Source of the DNA: Prevotella sp. UBA2756
Lineage (GTDB): Bacteria > Bacteroidota > Bacteroidia > Bacteroidales > Bacteroidaceae
Assembly: GCA_002353205.1 (NCBI GenBank)
Contig: DEJE01000022.1
Location: forward strand, 84,123 to 120,630
Length of the DNA stretch: 36,508 nucleotides
Direction of reading: 5' to 3'
The position numbers and the translations under genes are program-made. Shown in pieces: positions 16,151-24,291 of this stretch (positions are counted from its first letter, which is position 1; each line of letters starts with the position of its first letter). The notes under the pieces are model-generated. The model was not told where the DNA came from. It worked only from the letters and a program-made list of their open reading frames with translations, and made no database searches.

Positions 16151-17560
16151 CTACAAGTCTCTTCCGGGTTTCAGCTGCTCGGCATCGTCGAAACAGAGAA
16201 TGGCGTTGCAGAGAGTCGCCGCAAGGTTGCTGCCGCCTTTGCGGCCTTCCACGATGATTTTCGGAACGTTGCGGAAGGCCTTCACCATGTGTTTCGACTC
16301 CTCCACGTGCACAAAGCCCACGGGTGCGGCGATGATACCGGCCGGACGGGCTTTCCCCTTGCGCATCAGTTCGCACAGTTCCATGAGGGCCGTGGGGGCG
16401 TTGCCGAAAGCGAAGAGCGCCTCGGGATGGTCTTCCGCGGCCAGACGGATGCCTGCCTGTGTGCGTGTGATGCCTTCGGCCTGTGCCATGGCCGCCACGC
16501 GAGGGTCGTTCAGGTAGCACACCGCCTCCATGCCGAGACGTGCCAGCGCCCCCTTGCGTATGCCGCTCGTCACCATGGTCACGTCGGTGACGATGGTCCG
16601 CAGCGTTCCGGCTTTCACCTTATTGTATATAGTCTCCACCGCACCGTCGTCTGTCTGCAGGATGTTCTCCATGTCGAAGTCTGCCGTGGTGTGGATGGCG
16701 TGCAGCAGCGCCCACTTATGTCCGAGCGGCAGCTGCGCGTTCTTCAGTTCGCTCTCTATCGTGCGGAAACTGCGCATCATGATCTGCTGACCGGCTTTCA
16801 TCTCGTTTTCCTCGGCGCAGCACTCTCTGTAGTACCCCCTTGGCGTTATCATCTTGCCGTCGGCCACATAGGTCTGCGAGTTGCCGATGATGACGACAGT
16901 GAACATGTCGATGTCCTCGGGATTCAGTTCGGCAAGGGTCGTCAGCGTCAGTTGTTGGTCGGTGCGCCCTGCCTGTCTGACGTAGCCCACGGGTGTCTGG
17001 CCGTCGCGCCCCTCTTTCAGGAACAGTTCCTGCAGACGGTAGAGCTGCCAATATCGACCGTGGCTGCGCGGGTTGTAGACGGCGGTGACGAAGTCGCCCA
17101 TGGCGGCAGCACGGATGCGACGCTCGATGCGCTCCCATGGTGTCATCAGGTCCGACAGCGAGATCAGGCATACGTCGTGCCCCAGCGGAGCACCCAGCAG
17201 CGATGCCGCTTTCTGGAAGGCCGATATGCCGGGCAGCACCACGGTCTCAATGTCCAGTCCCTGCTCGTGTTCCATCTCAAGGATGAGCGGAGCCATGCCG
17301 TAGATGCCGGCGTCGCCCGACGAGATGACCACCACCGTGCGACCCTCGGCAGCCAGTTGCAGAGCCTGCGACGCCCGGTCGCGCTCCTGTCGCATGCCGG
17401 TGTCGATGCAAGGACATCCTTCGCGGAGAAAGGGTTCGATAAATCGGAAATAGTATTTGTAGCCCACCACCACGTCGGCAGCCTTCAATGCTTCCGCAAC
17501 GGCTGGCGTGATGTCTTCCGGACTGCCCGGACCAATGCCGGCAACGATGATTCTTTTCAT
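16151..17560 (-). CDS. cbiHC: CbiH-CbiC fusion (C17-methyltransferase / precorrin-8X methylmutase)
   Basis: A 469-residue fusion. Residues 1-240 are CbiH/CobJ, which uses SAM to methylate C17 and contract the ring of cobalt-precorrin-3: MKRIIVAGIGPGSPEDITPA start, VVISSGDAGIYGMAPL (about 76-91), DFVTAVYNPRSHGRYWQ. From about 255 to the end is CbiC/CobH, which moves the methyl group from C11 to C12 to give cobyrinate: LLHAIHTTADFDM holds the expected catalytic histidine, and PAGIIAAPVGFVHVEESK with EGRKGGSNLAATLCNAIL are family signatures. CbiH acts early and CbiC last, so the two halves are not consecutive. First gene after the B12 riboswitch. Confidence 0.93.
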   Translation of the reverse strand: MKRIIVAGIGPGSPEDITPAVAEALKAADVVVGYKYYFRFIEPFLREGCPCIDTGMRQERDRASQALQLAAEGRTVVVISSGDAGIYGMAPLILEMEHEQGLDIETVVLPGISAFQKAASLLGAPLGHDVCLISLSDLMTPWERIERRIRAAAMGDFVTAVYNPRSHGRYWQLYRLQELFLKEGRDGQTPVGYVRQAGRTDQQLTLTTLAELNPEDIDMFTVVIIGNSQTYVADGKMITPRGYYRECCAEENEMKAGQQIMMRSFRTIESELKNAQLPLGHKWALLHAIHTTADFDMENILQTDDGAVETIYNKVKAGTLRTIVTDVTMVTSGIRKGALARLGMEAVCYLNDPRVAAMAQAEGITRTQAGIRLAAEDHPEALFAFGNAPTALMELCELMRKGKARPAGIIAAPVGFVHVEESKHMVKAFRNVPKIIVEGRKGGSNLAATLCNAILCFDDAEQLKPGRDL

Positions 17561-17625
17561 ATCTTCTGTCGTAAATCGTTCAGCGACGCGTATCTTCCTG
17601 TACGTGCGCAGATGAAACTTCGGTA

Positions 17626-17817
17626 CGAATCGGCAGGTCTTCTGGCTTTCCCCTGCCTGTTATGCCTTCCCGACGGCAGGTGAAAGTCACCATGACCCTT
17701 CAGTGGCGTTATACTAACAGGCTCCATAAGGAGGATTACAGCTGCAGGAACAGCTCCGGACTTTCACCGGATTCCCTTGCATGAGGCCGCTTCGTGCCAG
17801 CCTCATTCCCTGATTCG
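17626..17817 (-). promoter_or_regulatory. Cobalamin (B12) riboswitch
   Basis: Read on the minus strand, the segment carries the cobalamin riboswitch core in order: GGGAATCCGGTG, AAAGTCCGGAGCTGTTCC, TGCAGCTGTAATCC, the B12 box GCCACTG (17707-17701), GGGAAGGCATAAC and AGCCAGAAGACCTGCC. The ends CGAATC (17817-17812) and GATTCG (17631-17626) pair to close P1. It starts at about the predicted transcription start and ends about 65 bases before cbiH-cbiC, so adenosylcobalamin should repress the corrin operon. Confidence 0.95.
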
Positions 17818-17821
17818 GTGG

Positions 17822-17852
17822 CAAAGTTACGGAAAAATGAGAGCAGAACAAA
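17822..17852 (-). promoter_or_regulatory. Promoter P1 of the corrin operon
   Basis: Exact Bacteroidetes consensus on the minus strand: TTTG (17852-17849), 19 bases, TAACTTTG (17829-17822). Initiation about 6 bases later coincides with the first base of the riboswitch P1 stem. Confidence 0.88.
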
Positions 17853-17904
17853 ACAAATTCATTTGTTTTTTATGCCGAGTGCCCATAACTTCGCGACTTT
17901 GTCG

Positions 17905-17935
17905 CAAAGTTACGGAAAAATGAGAGCAGAACAAA
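17905..17935 (-). promoter_or_regulatory. Promoter P2 of the corrin operon
   Basis: Second exact TTTG-N19-TAACTTTG (17935-17932 and 17912-17905) in the other repeat copy. Transcripts from it would carry about 83 extra bases, with a GCGAC/GTCGC hairpin at the 5' end, before the riboswitch. Confidence 0.75.
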
Positions 17936-18039
17936 ACAAATTCATTTGTTTTTTATGCCGAGTGCAAAGAAGTTCGCGACTTCAGTCGCAAAGTTACGAA
18001 AAAAACGACAAAAAGCAGTCTGTTTTACGGATAAATACT

Positions 18040-18047
18040 TAATTTTG
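18040..18047 (+). promoter_or_regulatory. -7 box TAATTTTG of cbiA
   Basis: TAATTTTG ends only 5 bases before the cbiA ATG at 18053, so a transcript started at the usual distance would have almost no leader. No clear -33 element. Confidence 0.5.
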
Positions 18048-18052
18048 CACCT

Positions 18053-19327
18053 ATGAAAAGCAGATTCCTTATTGCCGCTCCTGCCAGCGGGTCGGGCAAG
18101 ACGACCGTGGCCCGCGGCCTGATGGCGTTGCTCACGCAGCGCGGTTATCGGGTGCAACCTTTCAAGTGCGGCCCCGATTATATCGATACGAAGTTCCATG
18201 CCGCCGTGTGCGGGCGTCCCAGCGTGAACCTCGACACGTTCATGGCCACGACAGACCATGTGCGGTCGCTCTTGTCGCGCTACGGGTCCGATGCCGATGT
18301 GTGCGTGGTGGAGGGCATGATGGGGCTGTTCGATGGTTACGACCGTTGGCGCGGCTCGTCGGCCGAGATAGCCGTGGCCTTGCGGTTGCCCGTGGTCCTG
18401 GTGGTCGACGCGCGTTCGGCGGCCTATTCCATGGCTCCGTTGCTGCAGGGATTCAAGCGGTTCAGCGACGATGTGCGTATCGCGGGAGTCATATTTAATA
18501 AGGTGGGATCGGCACGCCATGCTGCCATGTTGCGGCAGGTGAGCGACGATGTGCAGATGGAGTGTCTGGGTTGCCTGCCCAAGAACCCGCTGCTCGAAGT
18601 GGGATCGCGCTACTTAGGACTCGACTTCTCGTCCGAGGCTGACGGCGGCGCTCTCGTCAGGCTCTTAGAGGAGCATGTCGACTGGCAGCGCTTGTTGCAG
18701 ATAGGCCAGGTGGATGAGGCCGAAGGGTTGACGAAGGTAACCGAAGGGGAACACCAGCAAGAGCCCCGCCGTGTGGTCGTTGCCCGCAACGAGGAGTCGT
18801 TTTCCTTTTTGTATCAAGAGGTGCTCGACGGCTTTGCACACACCACGTTCTTCGATCCAGAGACCGAGGTGCCGTCGCTTGACGATGCCGACCTGCTCTA
18901 CCTGCCCGGCGGCTATCCCGAGAAGCATCTCGAAGCCTTGGTGGAAGCCGAGGCCACGCGCCGCTCTATCAAGGCTTTTGCCGACGGTGGCGGGCGCATC
19001 GTGGCCGAGTGTGGTGGCATGATGTACCTGTGCGACAGCATTGTCACCGACGATGGCTCGTTCCCCATGTGCGGTGTGCTGCCATACACCATCACCGCAC
19101 GCCGGAGCGACCGACGGTTGTCGCTGGGCTACCGCCGCTTCGTGCTCGACGGTCGCGAGTATCGCGGCCATGAGTTCCACTACACACGGTTTGCCGACGG
19201 CCAAGAGCCGCCGTCGACCGCGCAGGTCTACAACGCCGTCGGCGAGCCCGTCACCACACCTGTCATCAGACAGGGTAACGTGTTGGCCAGCTACACACAC
19301 CTATATGGCATGGCAGGCATCCTTTAG
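18053..19327 (+). CDS. cbiA: Cobyrinate a,c-diamide synthase (CbiA/CobB)
   Basis: A 424-residue glutamine amidotransferase that amidates side chains a and c of cobyrinate using ATP and glutamine. The N-terminal ATP-binding half starts with APASGSGKTTVARGL (9-23) and contains FKCGPDYIDTKFH and EGMMGLFDG; the C-terminal class I glutaminase half has LLYLPGGYPEKHLEAL and the nucleophile Cys320 in AECGGMMYL, and ends with the HEFHYTRF and GNVLASYTHLY motifs expected there. The P-loop position fixes the start. It diverges from the corrin operon across the duplicated promoter region, has no riboswitch of its own, and overlaps the convergent ridA stop by 4 bases. It takes the product of CbiC, the last ring enzyme of the operon. 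Confidence 0.94.
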   Translation: MKSRFLIAAPASGSGKTTVARGLMALLTQRGYRVQPFKCGPDYIDTKFHAAVCGRPSVNLDTFMATTDHVRSLLSRYGSDADVCVVEGMMGLFDGYDRWRGSSAEIAVALRLPVVLVVDARSAAYSMAPLLQGFKRFSDDVRIAGVIFNKVGSARHAAMLRQVSDDVQMECLGCLPKNPLLEVGSRYLGLDFSSEADGGALVRLLEEHVDWQRLLQIGQVDEAEGLTKVTEGEHQQEPRRVVVARNEESFSFLYQEVLDGFAHTTFFDPETEVPSLDDADLLYLPGGYPEKHLEALVEAEATRRSIKAFADGGGRIVAECGGMMYLCDSIVTDDGSFPMCGVLPYTITARRSDRRLSLGYRRFVLDGREYRGHEFHYTRFADGQEPPSTAQVYNAVGEPVTTPVIRQGNVLASYTHLYGMAGIL

Positions 19328-19704
19328 CCCTTCGCGGCCACGACCTCAATCTCCACCAGAGCTCCTTTGGGAAGCGTCTTCACGGCAACGGCAGAACGGG
19401 CGGGGAAGGGTTCGGCGAAGAATTCCGAATAGACGCTGTTCATGTCGGCAAAGTCGGCCATGTCGGCCAAGAAGACCGTGGTCTTCACCACCGCATTCAT
19501 GTTGAGACCGGCAGCCTTGAGGACAGCCTCTACGTTGGTGAGCGACTGGCGCGTCTGCGCCTTGATGCCTCCTTCGGGGAAAGCGCCCGTTGCGGGGTCG
19601 ATGGGGAGTTGGCCCGAGGTGTAGACAAGGTTTCCTGCTTCGATGGCCTGGCTGTAGGGTCCGATGGCAGCGGGTGCTGCCTGAGTGTTGATGACTTTTT
19701 TCAT
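19324..19704 (-). CDS. ridA: RidA family enamine/imine deaminase
   Basis: A 126-residue RidA (YjgF/YER057c) protein, full family length, that hydrolyses reactive enamines and imines made by PLP enzymes in the cytoplasm. Signatures: AAPAAIGPYSQAI (9-21), VYTSGQLPIDPATG (27-40), SLTNVEAVLKAAGLN, VVKTTVFLADMADFADMN and the C-terminal FPARSAVAVKTLPKGALVEI with the conserved Arg that binds the substrate carboxylate. The stop overlaps the convergent cbiA stop by 4 bases. No clear promoter box is seen; TAAACTTG upstream is a partial match. Confidence 0.95.
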   Translation of the reverse strand: MKKVINTQAAPAAIGPYSQAIEAGNLVYTSGQLPIDPATGAFPEGGIKAQTRQSLTNVEAVLKAAGLNMNAVVKTTVFLADMADFADMNSVYSEFFAEPFPARSAVAVKTLPKGALVEIEVVAAKG

Positions 19705-19758
19705 ATTGCTGATATTTTAGGTTGACAAGTTTATCTTTTCCCGAACTTTTTTAATCGT

Positions 19759-19868
19759 TTATCGCACTTTCACGATAGCGTAGGAAGTGGCTGGCATGTG
19801 TATCGTCATGCGGCCATGCCATGGGTGCACAGCAGAGCCCAAACGGTGATAGACAGTAGTTTCTTCAT
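19759..19868 (-). pseudogene. Possible secreted-protein remnant (signal peptide plus C-terminal tail)
   Basis: On the minus strand an ATG at 19868 begins a good signal peptide, MKKLLSITVWALLCTHGMAA, that stops at TGA 19808-19806. In the overlapping frame a short tail ending SYAIVKVR stops at 19759, resembling the last residues of Bacteroidetes exported proteins (YxIVKV). The simplest reading is a secreted-protein gene that lost its middle. It is short, so coincidence is possible. Confidence 0.3.
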
Positions 19869-19917
19869 GATTCAATAGGGTAGGATTTGTTATGCCGATA
19901 ATGAATGTTCCGCATCC

Positions 19918-20850
19918 TTACAGCTCCTTGGCAGGCCAGCCGTAGTCTTTGTAGTGGCTCACGCGGAGGTTGTGCCGAAGCACGTATTCGTGGAGCTGTT
20001 CTTGGCGCGCCGCTTCGCCCACGTCGTGGTTGGAGTGCATGTTCTGATAGATGTCGTAGTGCTTGCCGAAGATGCGCCTCGCACTGGCATCGTTGCCGGC
20101 ACCGTCGACGGTCTGCTCGAAGGCCGTCACCACGGGCTTCCCGCCTTTCTCCTGAATCGTCATGCAGCCTGAGTGGTTGCCGCCCGACACCGTCGTGAGC
20201 GTGTCGCCCGTCACATCGTACCACCACACCCAGCTGTCGCACCACACGCGAGCCTCCGTGGGGCTTGTCTCCTCCGTCGCCACAACCATCAGGGTGGGAA
20301 CGCAGAGCTCGCCCTGCTTGTAATGACGGCCTATTTCCTTCACCAGATAGTCGCTCATGGCATCGCGCAGAGCCTGCTCCTTGCGGCTGATGGCGATGTG
20401 GCGGATGCAGTCCTCCTTGTGGCCGTCGAAGTCGGACATCAGCCACCGACCGTCCACCTTCTCCATAGAGAGCTTGTGCTCCTCGGTACCGCTGTCCTTG
20501 TCGAACGAGCCGTCCTCCCATTTCTGCCTGACGTTGACGGTGGCCACGGCGTGCGTCTTGTCGGTCTGCTCAACGCCCACCACCTCGTAGTCGGCCATCG
20601 AGCCGCCGTTGCCCGTCACGAAGTAGTAGAGCCACTCGTGATCCATGGCGTCGTGCTCCGGCAAGTGGTTGAACATCGTGTCGAGAACGGCATAGAAATC
20701 GGCCGTCATGAACTCCTTCGACTTCTCCTGCAGCACGTGGTCGGGAACATACTGGCACAACTCTGCCGCCCGTTCGCGCAGCTCTTCTTCCTTGTTTCCG
20801 CATGCTGCCAGCATCAAGGTAGCCGATGCGATGATCAGAATCCTTTTCAT
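19918..20850 (-). CDS. Hypothetical lipoprotein (310 aa)
   Basis: A lipoprotein with signal MKRILIIASATLMLAACG and lipidated Cys17. Residues about 50-150 look like an NTF2-like domain (YFVTGNGGSMADYEVVGVEQ, then VNVRQKW and VDGRWLMSDFDGHK); the second half, from about 160, has a beta-rich segment (WCDSWVWWYDVTGDTLTTVS) and a helical tail. I do not recognise a defined family and no catalytic site is evident. The start at 20850 is chosen for the lipobox; the frame extends to 20901 but that part overlaps the promoter box at 20872-20879. It stands alone, facing away from the mobile-element island. Confidence 0.7.
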   Translation of the reverse strand: MKRILIIASATLMLAACGNKEEELRERAAELCQYVPDHVLQEKSKEFMTADFYAVLDTMFNHLPEHDAMDHEWLYYFVTGNGGSMADYEVVGVEQTDKTHAVATVNVRQKWEDGSFDKDSGTEEHKLSMEKVDGRWLMSDFDGHKEDCIRHIAISRKEQALRDAMSDYLVKEIGRHYKQGELCVPTLMVVATEETSPTEARVWCDSWVWWYDVTGDTLTTVSGGNHSGCMTIQEKGGKPVVTAFEQTVDGAGNDASARRIFGKHYDIYQNMHSNHDVGEAARQEQLHEYVLRHNLRVSHYKDYGWPAKEL

Positions 20851-20871
20851 CTTCTTTCTGTTGTTACGTTG

Positions 20872-20879
20872 CAAAAATA
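20872..20879 (-). promoter_or_regulatory. -7 box TATTTTTG of the lipoprotein gene
   Basis: TATTTTTG on the minus strand fits TAnnTTTG, 21 bases before the ATG at 20850. It marks the left edge of the host sequence before the AT-rich island. Confidence 0.45.
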
Positions 20880-20975
20880 AGCATAAAAGATGATTCCGCA
20901 TAATTATCGGTCAAGAAATTTATCTTTCCTGCTCTTTTTTTTCTTCACACTTCTTTTACCCTCTTGTCGAACTAA

Positions 20976-21815
20976 GGTTCGGAAGCCCAGCATATTTCCA
21001 CACATGAGTATTACCGAAGCCTCATTGCACAGGGTGAGGACTTGCAGGCAAACATTGTTCAACTGCTGGAAGAACAGGAAAAGGCAAGACAAGTGATAAC
21101 AGAAGCGGAACAGGCTAAGAAAGACCTTGCCCGCATCAAGTCTGCGATTAAGCGAGAGCAAAGACATGCTTGCATGGTCGTTGCCGAGTGTGAGCAGACT
21201 CGGCTGAAAGCCAAGGCTGAGGCTAAGACTGAGGAACTGAAGTCATCGACCTTGGTCGCTTGCCTAAGCAAGAACTCCGCCACGAGGACTGCCACTAGTG
21301 TACTCAACGGAATGAATTCTCTTCTTGGTGGCAACAAGGTAAACCGACTAGAGAAAGAGAATGCCCAACTGCACAGGGAGGTTGAAGATTTGAATGGCCA
21401 GATTGAAAGACTGCACACCGATATGCAGAAGTTGAAGAACAACCACGCAAGGGAACTCAACCGTACCAATGAGCAGCACCAGCAGGAGGTTAGTAACCTA
21501 AAGCGGATTCTTGATAAAGCATACCAATGGTTTCCAAGTTTCAAGCGTTTCCTCAATATGGAGCGTGAGTGTCTGCAATATGGTTTCAACGAGGAACAGA
21601 CCGACAAACTGCTACACGGGCAGACTGTCAATTATAGTGGCTTGCTGCATTCTAATGAGTACAGACGCAATGTACGTGCCGATAATGTCACGGCACAAGT
21701 GATTAGGGACGAGAAGCGAAACTTGTTTCTACAGATCAACAAGACACCTATTGCCCCGTGGTTCCGTATGCAATTCGGCATAGGACAGGAACAACATAGA
21801 GGACTTAAAATATAA
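20976..21815 (+). pseudogene. mobV mobilization protein, C-terminal fragment
   Basis: The open frame after the stop at 20973-20975 reads like the C-terminal part of Bacteroides MobV/Mob_Pre relaxases: HEYYRSLIAQGEDLQANIVQ, then a long coiled coil (about residues 20-180 of the fragment, LEKENAQLHREVEDLNGQIE) and a tail ending in APWFRMQFGIGQEQ. The N-terminal relaxase domain with its histidine and metal motifs is absent, so it cannot nick an origin of transfer. The first ATG-like start is a TTG at 21042, and there is no promoter. It is followed by a good terminator. It shows that the AT-rich island derives from a mobilizable element. Confidence 0.75.
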
Positions 21816-21826
21816 GAATAATGAAG

Positions 21827-21870
21827 TAGATCCTTGTCCTGAAAAATAATCAGCGCAAGGATCTATTTTT
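21827..21870 (+). terminator. Intrinsic terminator after the mobV fragment
   Basis: Stem TAGATCCTTG (21827-21836) with CAAGGATCTA (21856-21865), a 19-base loop, then TTTTT. Confidence 0.85.
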
Positions 21871-21902
21871 GTAGAACGGCATAGAAAAAGTTCAATGGAA
21901 CA

Positions 21903-22634
21903 TCATTTCCGAATATCTTCCATGTAACGTTTCAACGTTTCTAAATGCTCATTATTGATGGCTGTACGTTGAGTATCACTCATATCAGATTCGTTCATAA
22001 AGGTTGTATAAAGAATCAGCATTGCATCTACTTCGTCATGCTCTCGAATACCATCAGCACTTTCCTTACCTTCGATGGCGGTTTGGGTAAAGCAGAATCC
22101 ATCTGGCACACGCATTCCACGGTCATTTTGCTCTCCGTATTCTTTGAAATTTCTGTTTACTTTCTCGTTCAACATAATTGGCATAGGAAGCCGATTCCTA
22201 ATGAAATAGAGACCTGCCACTTCATTGGTTGTAAGTCCTTCTTTGTGGAGAAATCGCTCATTATAACGTTGGAAGAAATGGCTTGTGTAAGCATGTATTT
22301 GCGGTAACATTACCGTCTCGCTCTTAGGTGTATGCTTGTAGCCCATCTGCATTCCTTTAATAACAAATCGTTGTCTGTTACTGAATATAATGCTATATGA
22401 TGTGTAATGTGGTCGTTCTGCATCATTTACATTGCCTGCATAGAAAAAAATAATGTGTAGATTATTAGTTGCAGGGATTCTGTACTCATCGACAAACCAG
22501 ACAGGAAACTTTATTGATTTCTTGAAAACTCTAATGGCCTTAGGATAAATTTTGTCTATCCTTATCTGTATTTTCTGAGCATCCGCAGATAGCCCATCAA
22601 ACATTTCCTTCCATGTCATTGATGGCAGTATCAT
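21903..22634 (-). CDS. Unknown protein of the cargo operon (243 aa)
   Basis: I do not recognise this protein. It has no signal peptide or membrane segment and looks like a soluble alpha/beta protein. Notable stretches are FPVWFVDEYRIPATNNLHII (about 43-62), FSNRQRFVIKGMQMGYKH, HAYTSHFFQRYNERFLHKEG (about 113-132), which looks like a conserved core, and an acidic C-terminus. Its start overlaps the end of the HNH endonuclease frame by 38 bases, so it is probably translationally coupled and functionally linked to that gene. It is the last gene of the minus-strand cargo operon (24876 to 21903). AT-rich like the rest of the island. Confidence 0.6.
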   Translation of the reverse strand: MILPSMTWKEMFDGLSADAQKIQIRIDKIYPKAIRVFKKSIKFPVWFVDEYRIPATNNLHIIFFYAGNVNDAERPHYTSYSIIFSNRQRFVIKGMQMGYKHTPKSETVMLPQIHAYTSHFFQRYNERFLHKEGLTTNEVAGLYFIRNRLPMPIMLNEKVNRNFKEYGEQNDRGMRVPDGFCFTQTAIEGKESADGIREHDEVDAMLILYTTFMNESDMSDTQRTAINNEHLETLKRYMEDIRK

Positions 22635-23656
22635 TATTCCGTCTCTCCCTTAATATGGACTCAAAAATGTCTTCTGGGTCATCACCAATATCAAATACAC
22701 CCATATTCTCATGATAAAAGATTCCATCCTTAAAAGTGATTTTTGTAAAAGCATGTGTTTTGAAACCTATACGGATACTGCACATTACCCACAAACAATC
22801 AGGTTGTGGCATCCCAAATCGTAGGACAGAAGAATCTCCATAGTTATTAGTGCTGAATATGGCTCCTTCTTTTAGATTTGCCATATACGATTCAAGAGGA
22901 TTGCCAGAGAATTGCTGCGGACAGCATGGAAAAGTCACAGGATTCTTCCAATCTAACTGCACAGCATTAGGTGTTAATGATTGAGTTCTCATAGGCTCTC
23001 TCTCTTCAATTTGATTCTCTCTTGAGAAGACCATCCCACTATCCTTCATATTTGAAAATAAGGGAGAGTTATACCTTAAGCCAGAATCAGATTTAGTTTT
23101 TCGTTCTTGGAATACCCATTTGCCAAGGCTTCCGCCCTGAGGCTTGGGATGCTCTTTTGCCCAATTTGTCAATCTTTCTAATGATACATGCGCTTCCTCC
23201 GGAGTCACAGCACGCATCCAACTAAAATTGGGGTCAATCTTTTCGTGCCCTCGTAATACTGAAGGGTCTGCGAGAAACACGTCAATACTTCCACAAAGGT
23301 TCTCAATTCTAGCACGTGTAATTGGATTGTTCAGGGCATTCTCCCAATCGAGTAAGCCAGCGTAGGTTCTCTGGACGATTATTGCGGCGGTTAGTGTCGA
23401 TGTGGTCAACTACATGTTGGTCTGTTGGCGGATTACCATGAAAGGCAAAGGCTACAATCCTATGAACTCTTTGCCCCGCTATCTCCATATAGCCCGTTTT
23501 GTCATTGGGTTTACCAAAAGTCCAAACATAATCATCTTTCCGAACACGCTTTCCCTCTCGTGGATAGCGCATTATAGCGCCATTATCACGAACAGAATAA
23601 TGCTCGTCTTTGTAGATGCAGTCTCTGACCTCGTTATAATCGTCAACACTTACCAT
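22597..23656 (-). pseudogene. HNH endonuclease, frameshifted
   Basis: Two overlapping frames make one protein. Frame one (from 23656) holds an N-terminal NUMOD4-like segment (YSVRDNGAIMRYP, about 20-32) and an HNH core: HRIVAFAFHGN, His81/His85 in HVVDHID, Asn92-93 and PENLRWLTRL. It then runs off into GECPEQSNYTC and stops. The other frame continues naturally as ENALNNPITRARIENLCGSI and a 240-residue C-terminal region ending near 22597. Removing one G from the run at 23343-23345 joins them as WLTRL-ENALNNP, giving about 352 residues. Such HNH proteins are common in phages and mobile elements of Bacteroidales; the family call is firm for the core. The frameshift may be mutation, sequencing error or programmed slippage. 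Confidence 0.8.
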
Positions 23657-23659
23657 AAT

Positions 23660-24280
23660 TTACTCGTCCGCTTCTTCTATCTGTTCCTTGAATTGGCTGA
23701 TTGCCTCTTGCATTTGGGTGTATTCCTCTACCTCCATGGAATATGTAACCTCTTCAAAGTTCTTGTCGATGAAGAAAATGGTGTTGCCAATAAGCGTGTT
23801 GCCAGCGTTATTGTTTGCACGGTAGTTATGCACAGCCTTAAAGCCGATAAACTTACGGCTTCCTTGCAGAATGTTTGCAACTTTCTCATACTGCTTTCTA
23901 CCCTTTGTTTTCAATTTCTCCATTTTCGCATTGGCTTCGTTATATTCTTCCTTTGCCTCTTGATATTCGTTTCTGCCAAAGGAAGTCTGATAGGGGCCAC
24001 TCCATATTGCCATTGATGACTTGGCGTGTTTCGCTTTTTCCTCCAATTCTACAAACTCAGAATTCATCTTGCCCAACTCTGCCAACTCCTCGAAAAACGC
24101 AGGGTCATCATAAGGAGCAAAAGCACTATCAACTTTTGTCTCTACAGGCTTGTACGTCTCTGGCTTGTAAAGCGACTTTTTCAAACTCTCCTTGATGAGT
24201 GCTTCGGCTTTTTGCTCCTGTGACTGACCGCAAGCGACCATTATTACGGCAACAATTGCGAAATAGATAGTCTTCTTCAT
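23660..24280 (-). CDS. Cargo lipoprotein, unknown function (206 aa)
   Basis: A lipoprotein with signal MKKTIYFAIVAVIMVACG and lipidated Cys17. The mature part is strongly helical and charged (FFEELAELGKMNSEFVELEE, then YQEAKEEYNEANAKMEKLKT), consistent with a coiled coil, followed by a small domain with SRKFIGFKAVHNYRANN and a C-terminal acidic helix. No enzymatic motif is seen. A start two codons upstream (24286) is possible. Its stop lies 3 bases before the HNH gene start and 11 bases after the upstream secreted-protein gene, so these genes form one transcript. Confidence 0.75.
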   Translation of the reverse strand: MKKTIYFAIVAVIMVACGQSQEQKAEALIKESLKKSLYKPETYKPVETKVDSAFAPYDDPAFFEELAELGKMNSEFVELEEKAKHAKSSMAIWSGPYQTSFGRNEYQEAKEEYNEANAKMEKLKTKGRKQYEKVANILQGSRKFIGFKAVHNYRANNNAGNTLIGNTIFFIDKNFEEVTYSMEVEEYTQMQEAISQFKEQIEEADE

Positions 24281-24291
24281 AATCATTGTTT

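Larger units (their letters stand above)
17821..17965. repeat. Direct repeat of 62 bases carrying the promoter
   Basis: Copies at 17821-17882 and 17904-17965 are identical over 62 bases, with a period of 83. Each contains a full TTTG-N19-TAACTTTG promoter and the palindrome AACAAATTCATTTGTT over the -33 element. A third partial copy of the -7 box is at 17989-17996. Confidence 0.95.

Noticed and set aside
16034..17683. 549-codon open frame on the plus strand
   Set aside because: Antisense to cbiH-cbiC and translating the 41-base repeat; no recognisable protein features.
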